Shown here: in pieces, positions 5,742-5,765 of the stretch
How positions within the stretch are numbered: position 1 is the stretch's first letter
Layout of the letters: every line of letters starts with the position of its first letter
NCBI GenBank assembly: GCA_021802745.1
Contig: JAJZRK010000206.1
Location: 1-5,765 of the forward strand
Source: a bacterium
GTDB taxonomy: Bacteria; Gemmatimonadota; Gemmatimonadetes; Gemmatimonadales; Gemmatimonadaceae
DNA length: 5,765 nt
Reading direction: 5' to 3'
The notes under the pieces: model-generated
What the model was told of the DNA's origin: nothing
The model's database searches: none
The model's input: the letters and a program-made list of their open reading frames with translations, nothing else
Translations under genes and position numbers: made by a program

Positions 5742-5765
5742 AGGAGTGGAGGAATGAGAGAGGGG
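5720..5765 (+). repeat. G-rich intergenic repeat, copy 2 (reaches window edge)
   Basis: This 46-base purine-rich stretch matches 387-433 in the same orientation, including AGGAGTGGAG and ATGAGA. It lies directly downstream of the last gene of the cluster and may continue beyond the window. In both copies a GGAG-rich segment precedes an ATGAGA, so the element mimics a ribosome binding site plus start codon. Confidence 0.55.

Overview
The window is GC-rich, densely coding bacterial DNA. Five protein genes account for nearly all of it. No tRNA, rRNA, CRISPR array, insertion sequence or phage gene was seen. The base composition, Ala/Arg-rich shadow frames, near absence of Shine-Dalgarno sequences and protein types (Ig-like domain lipoprotein protease, CHASE3 protein) suggest a Gram-negative-type, high-GC environmental bacterium. 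Gemmatimonadota is my best guess, but this is an impression and not a demonstrated assignment.

Layout. Positions 1-328 hold, on the minus strand, the first 109 codons of a nitrilase-superfamily carbon-nitrogen hydrolase that runs off the left edge. A 207-base divergent intergenic region follows (329-535). It carries a strongly G-rich block (371-440) and a C-rich block (490-519). From 536 onward there is a tight plus-strand cluster of four genes: a class A (bifunctional) penicillin-binding protein (536-2551), a two-TM CHASE3-GAF protein with no output domain (2566-3756), a secreted Ig-like-domain lipoprotein with a leishmanolysin-type zinc protease domain (3767-5404), and a small Ala-rich lipoprotein (5401-5709). 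Gaps between genes are 14 and 10 bases, then a 4-base ATGA overlap, so they are probably one operon. The window ends in a second copy of the G-rich intergenic repeat (5720-5765).

How the genes may work together. All four plus-strand products are predicted to be exported or membrane-anchored: a peptidoglycan polymerase/cross-linker, an envelope sensor, a lipid-anchored metalloprotease and a small lipoprotein. A shared envelope role is a reasonable inference from co-localisation, but nothing in the sequence proves a joint function. The points most worth a second look are the output-less sensor, the heptad-repeat mini-lipoprotein coupled to the protease, the near-identical G-rich repeats bracketing the cluster, and the apparently leaderless or short-leader start of the PBP gene.
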